DNA of 35,816 bases from a bacterium (GCA_030665965.1 DAOUYT010000004.1:1-35816), one strand, 5' to 3'; positions 9,137 to 16,248 are shown, counted from the stretch's first letter. Notes: generated by a model not told the origin, from the letters alone. A program made the numbers and translations.

Positions 9137-9151
9137 AAAGGTCGAACCTTT
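9137..9151 (+). promoter_or_regulatory. AAAGGTCGA leader element, copy 2 (palindromic)
   Basis: AAAGGT-CGA-ACCTTT can form a 6-bp hairpin with a 3-base loop. It lies near the predicted 5' end of the ferritin-like mRNA, and the AAAGGTCGA core ends 36 bases before the ATG at 9182. Confidence 0.45.
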
Positions 9152-9181
9152 AATAATCAAAAATTGAAAATAAGTAAAAAC

Positions 9182-9463
9182 ATGTTGTCAAAACTACCTA
9201 TAAATCTTGAAAAGGTAAATAAAAAAGATATAGATAAGGAAATATTGAGATTGGGCATGATAGCTGAATTGGATGCAGTAAGCCTTTATGAACAATTGGC
9301 AGCCATGACCGAGAATGAAGATATTAAAAAAGTTCTTATAGATATAGCAAAAGAGGAAAAAACCCACATAGGGGAATTTGAGGCCTTGCTTTTGAAAATA
9401 GACAAAGAACAAGAAAGTGAATTGGAGGAAGGAAAAAAAGAGGTTGAGGAGTTAACAAAATGA
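9182..9463 (+). CDS. Ferritin-like protein of the encapsulin-cargo type
   Basis: The 93-residue protein is a two-helix half-ferritin. Helix one carries LGMIAELDAVSLYEQLA and helix two carries IAKEEKTHIGEFEALL, giving the Glu...Tyr...Glu-x-x-His metal-ligand pattern of encapsulated ferritins. From memory it resembles the N-terminal cargo domain fused to the encapsulin shell of Pyrococcus furiosus; that match was not computed. Here the protein ends with EVEELTK, close to where the shell domain would begin, so it is a stand-alone cargo-like protein. Such proteins oxidise Fe2+ at dimer interfaces. I prefer ATG at 9182 over TTG at 9164. It follows the ZIP transporter by 84 bases. A rubrerythrin-like protein is the main alternative. 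Confidence 0.8.
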   Translation: MLSKLPINLEKVNKKDIDKEILRLGMIAELDAVSLYEQLAAMTENEDIKKVLIDIAKEEKTHIGEFEALLLKIDKEQESELEEGKKEVEELTK

Positions 9464-9512
9464 GTAAACGCCAGATTTTTATCAATAAAATAATTTTATT
9501 GTTAAATAAAAA

Positions 9513-9537
9513 AAACCGATTGTTAAAATATCGGTTT
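9513..9537 (-). terminator. Intrinsic terminator for the histidine kinase gene
   Basis: AAACCGAT (9513-9520) and ATCGGTTT (9530-9537) form an 8-bp stem. On the minus strand the stem is followed by an eight-T run immediately after the kinase stop. On the plus strand only a short T run follows, so it may weakly end the ferritin-like transcript as well. Confidence 0.75.
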
Positions 9538-9538
9538 A

Positions 9539-10195
9539 TTATCTTCTTTTTCTTGGATTTGGGATGAAGATAGTAAATTGAGCACCTTTTAATTCTTGAC
9601 CTGTTTCTTTGATTTGCCAGCCGTAGCTTTGGATTATTTTTCTGACTAGATATAGTCCCCGGCCAGTACCTCTTCCATATCCTTGTTCAAAAATCTTCTC
9701 TTTCTCTTTTTTTGCCACACCTTTACCATTGTCCTCGAAAATCAGTTTTAATCCATTTTCTTCTTGTTTACAATATAATCTTATTTTAGTTAAATTTTTA
9801 CCCCCATACTTTAAAGAATTGTCTAACAGATTCAGGAAAACTGACATTAAGCGTGAATCTGCTAGCAATAATAATCCAGGACAATCGTATTTTATTTGTA
9901 TATCCTTTAATTCTGGAAAAAGAGAAACTGCTTTCTTAAAAATCTCAGCTGTTTTCTTATATTCTAACTTTTCTTCCTTGAGTACTGTTTCAAAATTTCT
10001 AATAATCCTTTCCATTGTCTTAAATCTTAATGGAAATTCATTAAGTATCTCCAATATCTCTGGCTCAGTCGTTTTTCCTAATACCGTAATAGAGGCTAAA
10101 TTAAGATAATTTATTATATTAAGAAGATCATGGTTTACTAGTTTGGCAAAACAGGATATTAATTTATATTTATCTTTATATTCCCATTCTTTCAT
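9539..10195 (-). CDS. Orphan soluble histidine kinase
   Basis: The 218-residue protein consists only of a kinase core. The likely phosphorylated histidine is His22 in VNHDLLNIINYL. The ATP-binding domain has an N box (LLDNSLKYG, Asn126), a G1 box (EDNGKGV, 154-160) and a G2 box (GYGRGTGRGLYLV, 172-184). There is no signal peptide, membrane helix, PAS or HAMP domain, so it should be cytoplasmic and sense its signal through a partner. No response regulator gene lies in the window. The gene has a good ribosome-binding site (AGGAGA, 8 bases before ATG on the minus strand) and its own terminator, so it forms a single-gene transcript. A histidine-containing phosphotransfer role without kinase activity is less likely because the ATP boxes are intact. 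Confidence 0.87.
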   Translation of the reverse strand: MKEWEYKDKYKLISCFAKLVNHDLLNIINYLNLASITVLGKTTEPEILEILNEFPLRFKTMERIIRNFETVLKEEKLEYKKTAEIFKKAVSLFPELKDIQIKYDCPGLLLLADSRLMSVFLNLLDNSLKYGGKNLTKIRLYCKQEENGLKLIFEDNGKGVAKKEKEKIFEQGYGRGTGRGLYLVRKIIQSYGWQIKETGQELKGAQFTIFIPNPRKRR

Positions 10196-10369
10196 TATTC
10201 ATCTCCTATGAAGTTTTGAAAAAACTATAGTCTTACCTTACAACTTTGATTGTCAGAGGTCAAATGGGAATTTTTGCCCTAACTTATTAGTATTTAAAGG
10301 GTAAGACAAAATGTTTCAAGCTTGACTTCTTATTAAGAGAATTTTGAACTGAAAATAGAGATAAAGAGC

Positions 10370-10378
10370 AAAGGTCGA
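10370..10378 (+). promoter_or_regulatory. AAAGGTCGA leader element, copy 3
   Basis: The element lies 29 bases before the ATG at 10408 and downstream of a TTGACT box at 10322-10327. The rest of 10196-10407 has no gene that I can see. Confidence 0.4.
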
Positions 10379-10407
10379 AAACTAAAAATCTAATTTAAAT
10401 ATTAAAA

Positions 10408-10716
10408 ATGAAGAAAATAGGTTTAGGAATTTTAGTTGCAATAACTATTTTAGTGATTTCTGGTGTAGCTACAGCAAGGATGCTTATTCCTGCAGAGGAC
10501 AGAGCTAAAGAAAAAGCAGGAGAATATTTACCTTTAACACCCCCAGCTTTAGAAAAGATTCTATTTATACATCGTAAGAAAGATTTTGGTAAGCCACCCT
10601 GGGCTGGAGGACGGACCTCTGTTTTTCTCTTGACAATAGTTTTTAAATTAATATCATTAAATAAATCTGAGATAGGTTGCGATATTAATTTAATAAAAAA
10701 ACTAACTTTTAAATAA
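10408..10716 (+). CDS. Short secreted protein, probably a truncated metalloprotease precursor
   Basis: The 102-residue product begins with a signal-peptide-like segment (MKKIGLGILVAITILVISG). The following part, ending FIHRKKDFGKPPWAGG near residue 68, resembles from memory the pro-region of exported matrixin-like proteases found in related genomes. The zinc-binding HExxH domain that should follow is absent. The remaining 34 residues are low-complexity and look like out-of-frame or non-coding sequence. A small hairpin (GAGG-ACGGA-CCTC plus a five-T run, 10607-10626) sits exactly at the point where similarity ends. I read this as a gene remnant, although a genuine short secreted protein cannot be excluded. 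The pyrophosphatase gene starts 1 base after the stop. Confidence 0.5.
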   Translation: MKKIGLGILVAITILVISGVATARMLIPAEDRAKEKAGEYLPLTPPALEKILFIHRKKDFGKPPWAGGRTSVFLLTIVFKLISLNKSEIGCDINLIKKLTFK

Positions 10717-10717
10717 T

Positions 10718-12373
10718 ATGGAAAACTTAATTTCAATTATTAGTTCTCTTTCCGCCATAGCTTTTGCCGTTTTTTTAATTCAAAAAATAAAACAAGCCTC
10801 TTCTGGTTCAGGTAAAATGATAGAGATATCTCAAGCCATTCGGGAAGGAGCTAAAGCTTTTTTGAGAAGAGAATTTAAAGTAATGGTTATAGTTTTAGCC
10901 TTGATTGCTTTTGGATTGGGATTGATGACCAAGAGTCCTTTAAAGGTTTTGATTTTTTTGAGTGGGGCAGGAGTTTCTTATCTGGCAGGCTATATAGGAA
11001 TGATGGTTTCAACTCAAGCTAATGTTAGGACTACCGAGGCTACCAGGATTAGTTTTTCCAAGGGTTTCAAGATTGCTTTTTCGGCTGGAATGGTGATGGG
11101 ATTTTTAGTAATTGGTTTAGGGTTGTTAGGTATTAGCGTAATTTGGTTTTTCTTTAAAGATGTTGAGCTTTTAATAAGTTTTGCTTTTGGCTCTTCTCTG
11201 ACAGCTCTTTTTTTAAGAGTAGGAGGTGGGATTTTTACTAAGAGTGCTGATATAGGAGCAGATTTAGTTGGAAAGATTGAAATAGGAATTCCAGAGGACG
11301 ACATCCGAAACCCGGCTGTCATTGCTGACCAGGTTGGTGATAATGTTGGGGATATTGCTGGTATGGGTTCTGACCTTTTTGAAACCTATGTTTCAGCAAT
11401 TATAGCCTCCATGGTTATTGGTTGGAATATCTATGGAATAAAGGGTGTTTCCTTGCCAATAATTTTGGCCTCAGCAGGAATTTTAAGCTCACTTGTAGGC
11501 AGCTTTTTTATTAAGGTTTCCAAAGGAATCGAAAAGGCTGAATTTAATAAGCAAGTAGAAGAAATCCAAAAAGCTATGGGAAGAGGAATTTTAATAGCTA
11601 ATGTCTTAATGGTTATTGCTGCTTACTTAATAATTTCTAAACTTTTTGTTCAAATTAATCTTTTTTATACTTTTTTACTGGGTTTGGGAGTTGGTTTTTT
11701 GATTGGCAAGATTACTGAATACTATACCGCAGAAGATAAACCGCCAGTTTTAAGTATTGCTAAAAGTTCTCAGACCGGAGCCTCAATCTTGATTATTGAA
11801 GGACTTTCAGTTGGAATTGAAAGTATCTTTTTACCAATTTTAGGAGTGGCAGTGGCTACGGTTTTGACCCATTATTTGGGGGGCCTTTATGGAATTGCTA
11901 TTGCCTCAATTGGAATTTTGGGAGTTTTGGGAATTAATCTTTCTGCTGATTGTTATGGTCCAATTGCTGATAATGCGGCTGGAATTTCTGAGATGGCTGG
12001 TTTACCAGAAGAAGTGCGTCAAAAAACAGAAGCCTTAGATGCTGTTGGTAATACTACTGCTGCTGCTGGAAAAGGATTTGCTATTGGCTCGGCTGGTTTA
12101 GTTGCCCTGGCTTGGTTAGCAGCTTTTTTTCAGGCTGCTCGCCTTGAGGTAGTTAACCTTTCAAATCCTAAAGTAATGGCTGGACTTTTCCTTGGAGCCA
12201 TGCTTCCTTTTTTGTTTTCTTCTTTATTAATGAGAGGGGTGAGTAGAGGAGGGTTAAAAACAGTTAAAGAGGTAAGAAGACAATTTAAAGAAATTCCTGG
12301 TTTGAGAGAGGGAAAGGTAAAACCTGATTATGGAAGATGTATTGACCTTATTACTAAAATATCCCTAAAATAG
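10718..12373 (+). CDS. hppA: Membrane-bound pyrophosphatase, N-terminal 551 residues (split by TAG)
   Basis: Membrane pyrophosphatases couple pyrophosphate hydrolysis to H+ or Na+ export. This part contains most of the transmembrane helices and the first catalytic motifs: KSADIGADLVGKIEIGIPEDD, then DNVGDIAGMGSDLFETY (about residues 206-222), and NLSADCYGPIADNAAGISEMA. VGNTTAAAGKG carries alanine where K+-independent enzymes have lysine, which indicates the K+-dependent class; the transported ion cannot be read from this. The frame ends in TAG (12371-12373), aligned with a variable charged residue inside the family sequence, and continues unchanged in the next entry. Alone, this product lacks the last catalytic motif and would be inactive. 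The two parts together encode about 660 residues, the normal family length. Confidence 0.9.
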   Translation: MENLISIISSLSAIAFAVFLIQKIKQASSGSGKMIEISQAIREGAKAFLRREFKVMVIVLALIAFGLGLMTKSPLKVLIFLSGAGVSYLAGYIGMMVSTQANVRTTEATRISFSKGFKIAFSAGMVMGFLVIGLGLLGISVIWFFFKDVELLISFAFGSSLTALFLRVGGGIFTKSADIGADLVGKIEIGIPEDDIRNPAVIADQVGDNVGDIAGMGSDLFETYVSAIIASMVIGWNIYGIKGVSLPIILASAGILSSLVGSFFIKVSKGIEKAEFNKQVEEIQKAMGRGILIANVLMVIAAYLIISKLFVQINLFYTFLLGLGVGFLIGKITEYYTAEDKPPVLSIAKSSQTGASILIIEGLSVGIESIFLPILGVAVATVLTHYLGGLYGIAIASIGILGVLGINLSADCYGPIADNAAGISEMAGLPEEVRQKTEALDAVGNTTAAAGKGFAIGSAGLVALAWLAAFFQAARLEVVNLSNPKVMAGLFLGAMLPFLFSSLLMRGVSRGGLKTVKEVRRQFKEIPGLREGKVKPDYGRCIDLITKISLK

Positions 12374-12703
12374 ATGATTCTTCCTGGAATTTTAATCATT
12401 TTAGTTCCAATTTTAGTTGGATTTTTCTTAGGAGTAGAAGGTTTAGCTGGAATTTTAGCTGGAAGTTTAATCGCTGGCTTTCCACTTGCCCTAATCATGG
12501 CAAATGCCGGAGGAGCCTGGGATAATGCCAAAAAATATATTGAAGCTGGAAACTTAGGAGGTAAGGGGTCTGCTGCTCACCAGGCAGCAATAATTGGTGA
12601 TATGGTAGGAGATCCTTTTAAAGATACTTCAGGTCCGGCAATAGATATTTTGATAAAATTAATTGGAAAAGTAGCCCTGATTTCTCTTCCTCTTTTTCTG
12701 TAA
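12374..12703 (+). CDS. hppA: Membrane-bound pyrophosphatase, C-terminal 109 residues
   Basis: This is the same reading frame as the preceding entry, after one TAG codon; the junction reads TAGATG. It encodes the last membrane helices and the conserved C-terminal catalytic region: [15 protein letters not shown] and [18 protein letters not shown], whose acidic residues and lysine take part in pyrophosphate and Mg2+ binding. There is no separate Shine-Dalgarno sequence, but the ATG directly follows the stop, so ribosomes ending on the TAG could restart here. Alternatives are readthrough, a recent nonsense mutation or a sequencing error. If both pieces are made, they would have to assemble into one enzyme subunit. 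Confidence 0.85.
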   Translation: MILPGILIILVPILVGFFLGVEGLAGILAGSLIAGFPLALIMANAGGAWDNAKKYIEAGNLGGKGSAAHQAAIIGDMVGDPFKDTSGPAIDILIKLIGKVALISLPLFL

Positions 12704-12773
12704 TCCAAGCTTGCTATATTTGTGATTTTTTCTGAAACCAGAATTAAAGTATAATATGTTAATATTAAAAATT

Positions 12774-13328
12774 ATGGAAAGAGATAAAGCATTAGATTTA
12801 TTAAAAGAAAACCTTAAGAATCAAAACCTGATTAAGCATAGTTTGGCAGTAGAAGCTGCAATGAAGGTATTGGCAGGGCATTTTAACAAAGATATTAGAA
12901 AATGGAGTATTTGCGGTTTAGTCCACGATATTGATTATGAAAAAGTTAAGGGTAATCCTGATTTACATTCAAAGAAGGGTTCAGAAATATTAAGAAGCTT
13001 AGGATTTGATGAAGAGGTTTGTAATGCAGTTTTAACCCATAACGAGATCCATGGAATTGAACCTAAAACATTAATGGCAAGAGCTTTATTTTGTGTTGAC
13101 CCTTTAACAGGACTCATTGTGGCAGCCACCCTGGTTTTACCTTCAAGAAAGATTAATGATTTAAAAGATGAAAATGTTTTAAGGCGTTTTAAAGAAAAAG
13201 CTTTTGCCAAGGGAGCAAACAGGGAAATCATTGCAAAATGCCAGGAATATTTAAGCTTACCCTTACCAGAATTTATAGGGATTGTTTTATCCTCAATGCA
13301 AGAAATTTCAGATAAATTGGGTTTATAA
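12774..13328 (+). CDS. HD-domain phosphohydrolase
   Basis: The 184-residue protein (MERDKALDLL start) has the HD-superfamily metal-ligand order: His in LIKHSLAVEA, the HD pair in GLVHDIDYE, His in LTHNEIHG, and a later Asp in ALFCVDPLTG. It resembles predicted HDIG-type hydrolases that act on nucleotides or phosphorylated compounds; the substrate cannot be predicted. I prefer the ATG at 12774 to the in-frame ATG at 12756 because a TATAAT box at 12750-12755 would put the transcription start near 12762, leaving a leader of about 12 bases. It follows hppA by 70 bases but seems to have its own promoter. Confidence 0.85.
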   Translation: MERDKALDLLKENLKNQNLIKHSLAVEAAMKVLAGHFNKDIRKWSICGLVHDIDYEKVKGNPDLHSKKGSEILRSLGFDEEVCNAVLTHNEIHGIEPKTLMARALFCVDPLTGLIVAATLVLPSRKINDLKDENVLRRFKEKAFAKGANREIIAKCQEYLSLPLPEFIGIVLSSMQEISDKLGL

Positions 13329-13443
13329 GGATAATTGGAGTCTTGACTACTATTTTTGCTTAATTTAAGCTATAATAAGAATAATGAGACGTATTAATTC
13401 GATAATGTTGATTCCTGGCTTAGCTTGGAATTAATTATTTTTA

Positions 13444-13452
13444 AAAGGTCGA
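13444..13452 (+). promoter_or_regulatory. AAAGGTCGA leader element, copy 4
   Basis: The element lies 46 bases before the ATG at 13499. A possible promoter just upstream (TTGATT 13408-13413, 17 bases, TTAATT 13431-13436) would place it at the very 5' end of the mRNA. Confidence 0.4.
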
Positions 13453-13498
13453 GCAATTTTGAATCTTAATTAATGTTTAATTGAAATTAATAACATAT

Positions 13499-13660
13499 AT
13501 GGCAACAATAGCATATTGCGTAAAGTGTAAAAAAAAGCAAACAATGCTTGATGAAAAGGAAATAACCATGAAGGGAAAGGGAGGGACAAAGAGAAGGGCT
13601 ATGACAGGAACGTGTCCGGTTTGCGGCACAAAGATGTTTAGAATTATGGGAAAAGCATAG
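13499..13660 (+). CDS. DUF5679-type small zinc-ribbon protein
   Basis: The 53-residue protein has two Cys-x2-Cys knuckles, YCVKC near the start and CPVCGTKMF near the end, with a basic middle. This is the layout of DUF5679 proteins, which are common in Patescibacteria and whose role is unknown. The four cysteines should bind one zinc ion, and the basic charge suggests nucleic-acid or ribosome contact (inference). The leader is long and carries an AAAGGTCGA element. A strong terminator follows at 13692, so it is probably a single-gene transcript. Confidence 0.85.
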   Translation: MATIAYCVKCKKKQTMLDEKEITMKGKGGTKRRAMTGTCPVCGTKMFRIMGKA

Positions 13661-13691
13661 GATAGAGGATTTCCGGAAGTCTTTTAAAAAC

Positions 13692-13720
13692 GCCAGCCTA
13701 TTAATTAGGCTGGCATTTTT
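13692..13720 (+). terminator. Intrinsic terminator after the zinc-ribbon gene
   Basis: GCCAGCCTA (13692-13700) pairs perfectly with TAGGCTGGC (13706-13714) and is followed by ATTTTTCTTCTT. Confidence 0.92.
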
Positions 13721-13772
13721 CTTCTTAAAAGAAATAAAAAAAAGTAAAAAAATAATTATTAAAAATAAGATG

Positions 13773-13791
13773 GGTGCTTTCGCACCTTTTT
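13773..13791 (+). terminator. Hairpin GGTGC-TTTC-GCACC with T run
   Basis: A 5-bp stem with a tetraloop is followed by TTTTTAATT on the plus strand. It looks like a second plus-strand terminator 50 bases after the first and mirrors the minus-strand hairpin at 13831-13857. Confidence 0.6.
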
Positions 13792-13795
13792 AATT

Positions 13796-13816
13796 AGCGG
13801 AGGTCCGACCCCCGCT
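13796..13816. repeat. Interrupted palindrome between the two terminators
   Basis: AGCGG and CCGCT form the outer arms; GGTC (13802-13805) and GACC (13807-13810) form the inner arms. GTTTTATTT follows on the plus strand. CGGAGGTCCGACC from this element recurs at 14488-14500 inside the neighbouring metallo-hydrolase gene. Confidence 0.5.
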
Positions 13817-13830
13817 GTTTTATTTCCTCG

Positions 13831-13857
13831 AAAATTAAAAAGGGGTGCTTACGCACC
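13831..13857 (-). terminator. Intrinsic terminator of the minus-strand orphan gene
   Basis: On the minus strand GGTGC-GTAA-GCACC is followed by CCTTTTTAATTTT, directly after the stop of the gene at 13858-14181. It is an inverted near-copy of the plus-strand hairpin at 13773. Confidence 0.75.
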
Positions 13858-14181
13858 TTATGATTTACAAAGCAAGGGCTTCATTTCTTCATATAGTTGG
13901 ACAATGATGTCAGTTTTACTTAATGCTAACTTTCTTTTAAGACACACCCTCATTATTGTTTCTTGTTTTTCCCAATCTATTGTCGAGGTCACCCAGTCTA
14001 TTTTCCATCTTTTTCTGGCGAAGTTATTTAGTAATTTTTTATCTTTACTTTCTAAATCTAATATTGTGTATTCAAACTCGTCATCGAATTCCCGTTCTGC
14101 TACAAATAAATCCATCAGCGTTTTCTTGAGAAAAAGGCAACATTTAATAAAACGTCCAATATATCCAGCTCTTTCCATCAT
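13858..14181 (-). CDS. Orphan 107-residue protein, function unknown
   Basis: I do not recognise this protein. It is rich in charged and hydrophobic residues and predicted largely helical, with tryptophans at KRWKIDW and STIDWEKQE and a cysteine near the C-terminus. No signal peptide or clear membrane helix is present. It has one of the best ribosome-binding sites in the window: AAAGGAGG, 7 bases before ATG (minus strand), followed by a second in-frame ATG. Its stop abuts a strong terminator. It is flanked by hairpins and points against its neighbours. The perfect ribosome-binding site and terminator support it as a real gene, and the setting suggests it may have been acquired. Confidence 0.6.
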   Translation of the reverse strand: MMERAGYIGRFIKCCLFLKKTLMDLFVAEREFDDEFEYTILDLESKDKKLLNNFARKRWKIDWVTSTIDWEKQETIMRVCLKRKLALSKTDIIVQLYEEMKPLLCKS

Positions 14182-14266
14182 ATTTCACCTCCTTTATTTT
14201 TTTATTTATAATTTAATATACCATTTTATTTCTAAGGTATTTTTCAATCTTTGTCAAAGATTATTA

Positions 14267-14295
14267 TTGAAGTAAATAATCAAATTGTTTATAGT
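14267..14295 (+). promoter_or_regulatory. Promoter giving a leaderless mRNA for the ComEC-like gene
   Basis: TTGAAG (14267-14272) and TATAGT (14290-14295) are 17 bases apart. The ATG at 14303 begins 7 bases after the -10 box, so the predicted transcript starts at or next to the start codon. No Shine-Dalgarno sequence is present. Confidence 0.6.
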
Positions 14296-14302
14296 GTAAA
14301 AA

Positions 14303-15178
14303 ATGATAGAGAAAGACAAAAGATTTATTTTCTGGATTTTTTTTGTTTTGCTCTGGGTTAATTCTTTTGCCTGGGCTGTAGTTTATGATTTAAACAGACC
14401 TCAATCTCTTGAGGTTATTTTTTTTGATATAGGACAAGGAGATGCTATTTTTATTGAAACCCCAAATAATTATCAAATTTTAATTGACGGAGGTCCGACC
14501 TCTGCCATTTTAGAAAAGTTAGGCAAAGAAATGCCTTTCTGGGATAGGACAATTGATTTGGTTGTCCTTACACATCCAGAGCACGACCATATCGCAGGTT
14601 TAATTGAGGTTTTAAAAAGATATGAAGTAGATTATATTTTATGGACAGGGATATTGAGAAATACCGGAGAATATAAAGAATGGAAAAGATTAATTGAAGA
14701 GGAAATAGTTCAGGTAAAGATAGCAAAGGCAAATCAAAAGATATTTTTTCCAGAGACCTTTCTTGATGTATTATATCCTTTTGAAGATTTAGAAGGAAAA
14801 GATTTTAAAAACACCAACAACACTTCAATTGCTCTCCGTTTGGTTTTTAATAATCATTCTTTTATCTTTACCGGAGACCTTTATAAATCAGTAGAGAGAA
14901 AACTTGTTGATAGGGGACTATATCTTGATTCTGATGTTTTAAAGGTTGGTCATCACGGCAGCAAGACTTCTTCTTGTGAAGAATTCTTAGAAAAAGTTAA
15001 ACCTGAAATAGCCGTAATCTCGGCTGGCAAAGAAAATTCTTACGGCCATCCCCATCCAGAAGTTTTGGAGGTTTTAGATAAATATGATATAACAGTTCTA
15101 AGAACAGATATTGATGGAGATATAAAGATTATTTCAGACGGAGAAAGCATGGAAATAAAAAAAACAAAAAATCTATGA
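14303..15178 (+). CDS. ComEC-like metallo-beta-lactamase-fold hydrolase
   Basis: The 291-residue protein has one N-terminal hydrophobic helix (about residues 8-27) and then a metallo-beta-lactamase fold. Key motifs are FFDIGQGDAIFIE (40-52), LIDGG (60-64), the metal site THPEHDHIAGL (90-100), FTGD, KVGHHGSKTSS, and SYGHPHPEVL. These match the periplasmic hydrolase domain of ComEC/Rec2 and its stand-alone relatives. No ComEC channel domain is present. It probably acts outside the membrane, anchored by its N-terminal helix. A nuclease role in DNA uptake is possible, but hydrolysis of another phosphoester cannot be ruled out. Its stop overlaps the next start (ATGA, 15175-15178), so the two genes are probably translationally coupled. 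Confidence 0.87.
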   Translation: MIEKDKRFIFWIFFVLLWVNSFAWAVVYDLNRPQSLEVIFFDIGQGDAIFIETPNNYQILIDGGPTSAILEKLGKEMPFWDRTIDLVVLTHPEHDHIAGLIEVLKRYEVDYILWTGILRNTGEYKEWKRLIEEEIVQVKIAKANQKIFFPETFLDVLYPFEDLEGKDFKNTNNTSIALRLVFNNHSFIFTGDLYKSVERKLVDRGLYLDSDVLKVGHHGSKTSSCEEFLEKVKPEIAVISAGKENSYGHPHPEVLEVLDKYDITVLRTDIDGDIKIISDGESMEIKKTKNL

Positions 15179-16242
15179 TTAAATTTCCTCTTTTTAAAAC
15201 AAAGATCAAGGGCCTTGAAAAAAAGTTTAATTTAATAGACCCCAAAGAGCAAAGAGAGTATTTTGAGGCAAAAGCAGGAGAAGAGATTAAAAAATTAAGG
15301 GAATATTTAAAAGAAAACACCTTTATTGCTTATTTGCTGGGAAAGAAAAACTCTGGCAAGGGTACTTATTCAAAGATGTTTGCCCAGATTATTAATCCTG
15401 AAAGAATAGAACATTTTTCCGTAGGAGACATGATTAGAAGAATAGATGAGGAATTGACAGATGAAAAGCAGAAAAAAGAATTATTTGATTTTTTAAAAAA
15501 AAATTACAGGGGAAGGTTTTCAATGGATGAAATCATTTCCAGCTTGGAAAACCGTAGTACAAAGACTCTATTGCCCACAGACTTGATTTTAACCTTGACT
15601 AAAAGAGAAATAGAGAAAATGGAAAAGAAAACCCTTTTTGTAGATGGCTTTCCCAGGAATCTGGGTCAGATAGATTTTTCCTTGTTTTTCAGAGACTTGG
15701 TTGGTTATCGAGATGACCCCGATGTTTTTATCTTAATCGATGTTCCTGAAAAAGTAATTGATGAAAGAATTAAATGGAGAAGGATTTGTCCTGTTTGTCA
15801 GACCTCAAGAAATCTAAAACTATTTCCCACCTCAAAGGTTGATTTTGACCAGAAGACCAATGAATTTTATTTAATCTGCGACAATCCCGATTGCAGGGGA
15901 GTTCGTATGGTTTTAAAAGAAGGAGATGAATTGGGGATTGAACCAATAAAAGAAAGATTGAAGACATACGATAAATTAATTCAGCAATCACTTTCCCTTT
16001 ATGGCATTCCAAAGGTTTTATTAAGGAATTCGGTACCGGTGAAAAAAGCCAAAGACCTTATCGATGATTATGAGATAACCCCGGAATATGTTTTTGAGTT
16101 TGACAAAGAGACCAAAGAAGTAAAAGTAAAAGAAAAACCCTGGATTGTTTTAGATGATGAAGGTGCTCCTTCTTATGGCTTGTTACCCTCTCCCATGGTT
16201 GTTTCTTTAATTAAACAACTGGTTGAAGTTTTTAATCTTTAA
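15175..16242 (+). CDS. Adenylate-kinase-like nucleotide kinase with long extensions
   Basis: The 355-residue protein has an adenylate-kinase core flanked by extensions of about 45 residues (N) and 80 residues (C). The P-loop is GKKNSGKGT (56-64) and the nucleotide-monophosphate motif is VDGFPRN (156-162). The LID is enlarged and has four cysteines in two pairs (Cys205, Cys208, Cys235, Cys240) that probably bind zinc. Typical adenylate kinases are about 215 residues. It is probably a nucleoside monophosphate kinase; substrate choice is uncertain because of the extensions. It overlaps the upstream hydrolase gene by 4 bases. The spc-type adenylate kinase at 32637 is a different, shorter protein, so this genome carries at least two family members. 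Confidence 0.8.
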   Translation: MIKFPLFKTKIKGLEKKFNLIDPKEQREYFEAKAGEEIKKLREYLKENTFIAYLLGKKNSGKGTYSKMFAQIINPERIEHFSVGDMIRRIDEELTDEKQKKELFDFLKKNYRGRFSMDEIISSLENRSTKTLLPTDLILTLTKREIEKMEKKTLFVDGFPRNLGQIDFSLFFRDLVGYRDDPDVFILIDVPEKVIDERIKWRRICPVCQTSRNLKLFPTSKVDFDQKTNEFYLICDNPDCRGVRMVLKEGDELGIEPIKERLKTYDKLIQQSLSLYGIPKVLLRNSVPVKKAKDLIDDYEITPEYVFEFDKETKEVKVKEKPWIVLDDEGAPSYGLLPSPMVVSLIKQLVEVFNL

Positions 16243-16248
16243 AATCAT

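Noticed and set aside
9729-10109. 126-residue plus-strand frame over the histidine kinase
   Set aside because: The minus-strand kinase motifs are clear; the plus frame is a shadow.
13904-14275. 123-residue plus-strand frame over the orphan minus-strand gene
   Set aside because: The minus-strand frame has a perfect ribosome-binding site and an adjoining terminator; the plus frame has neither and reads as low-complexity.
13798-14500. CGGAGGTCCGACC recurring at 13798 and 14488 as a mobile repeat
   Set aside because: One copy is ordinary coding sequence for conserved glycine residues, and two copies of a 13-mer in 36 kb are not strong evidence.
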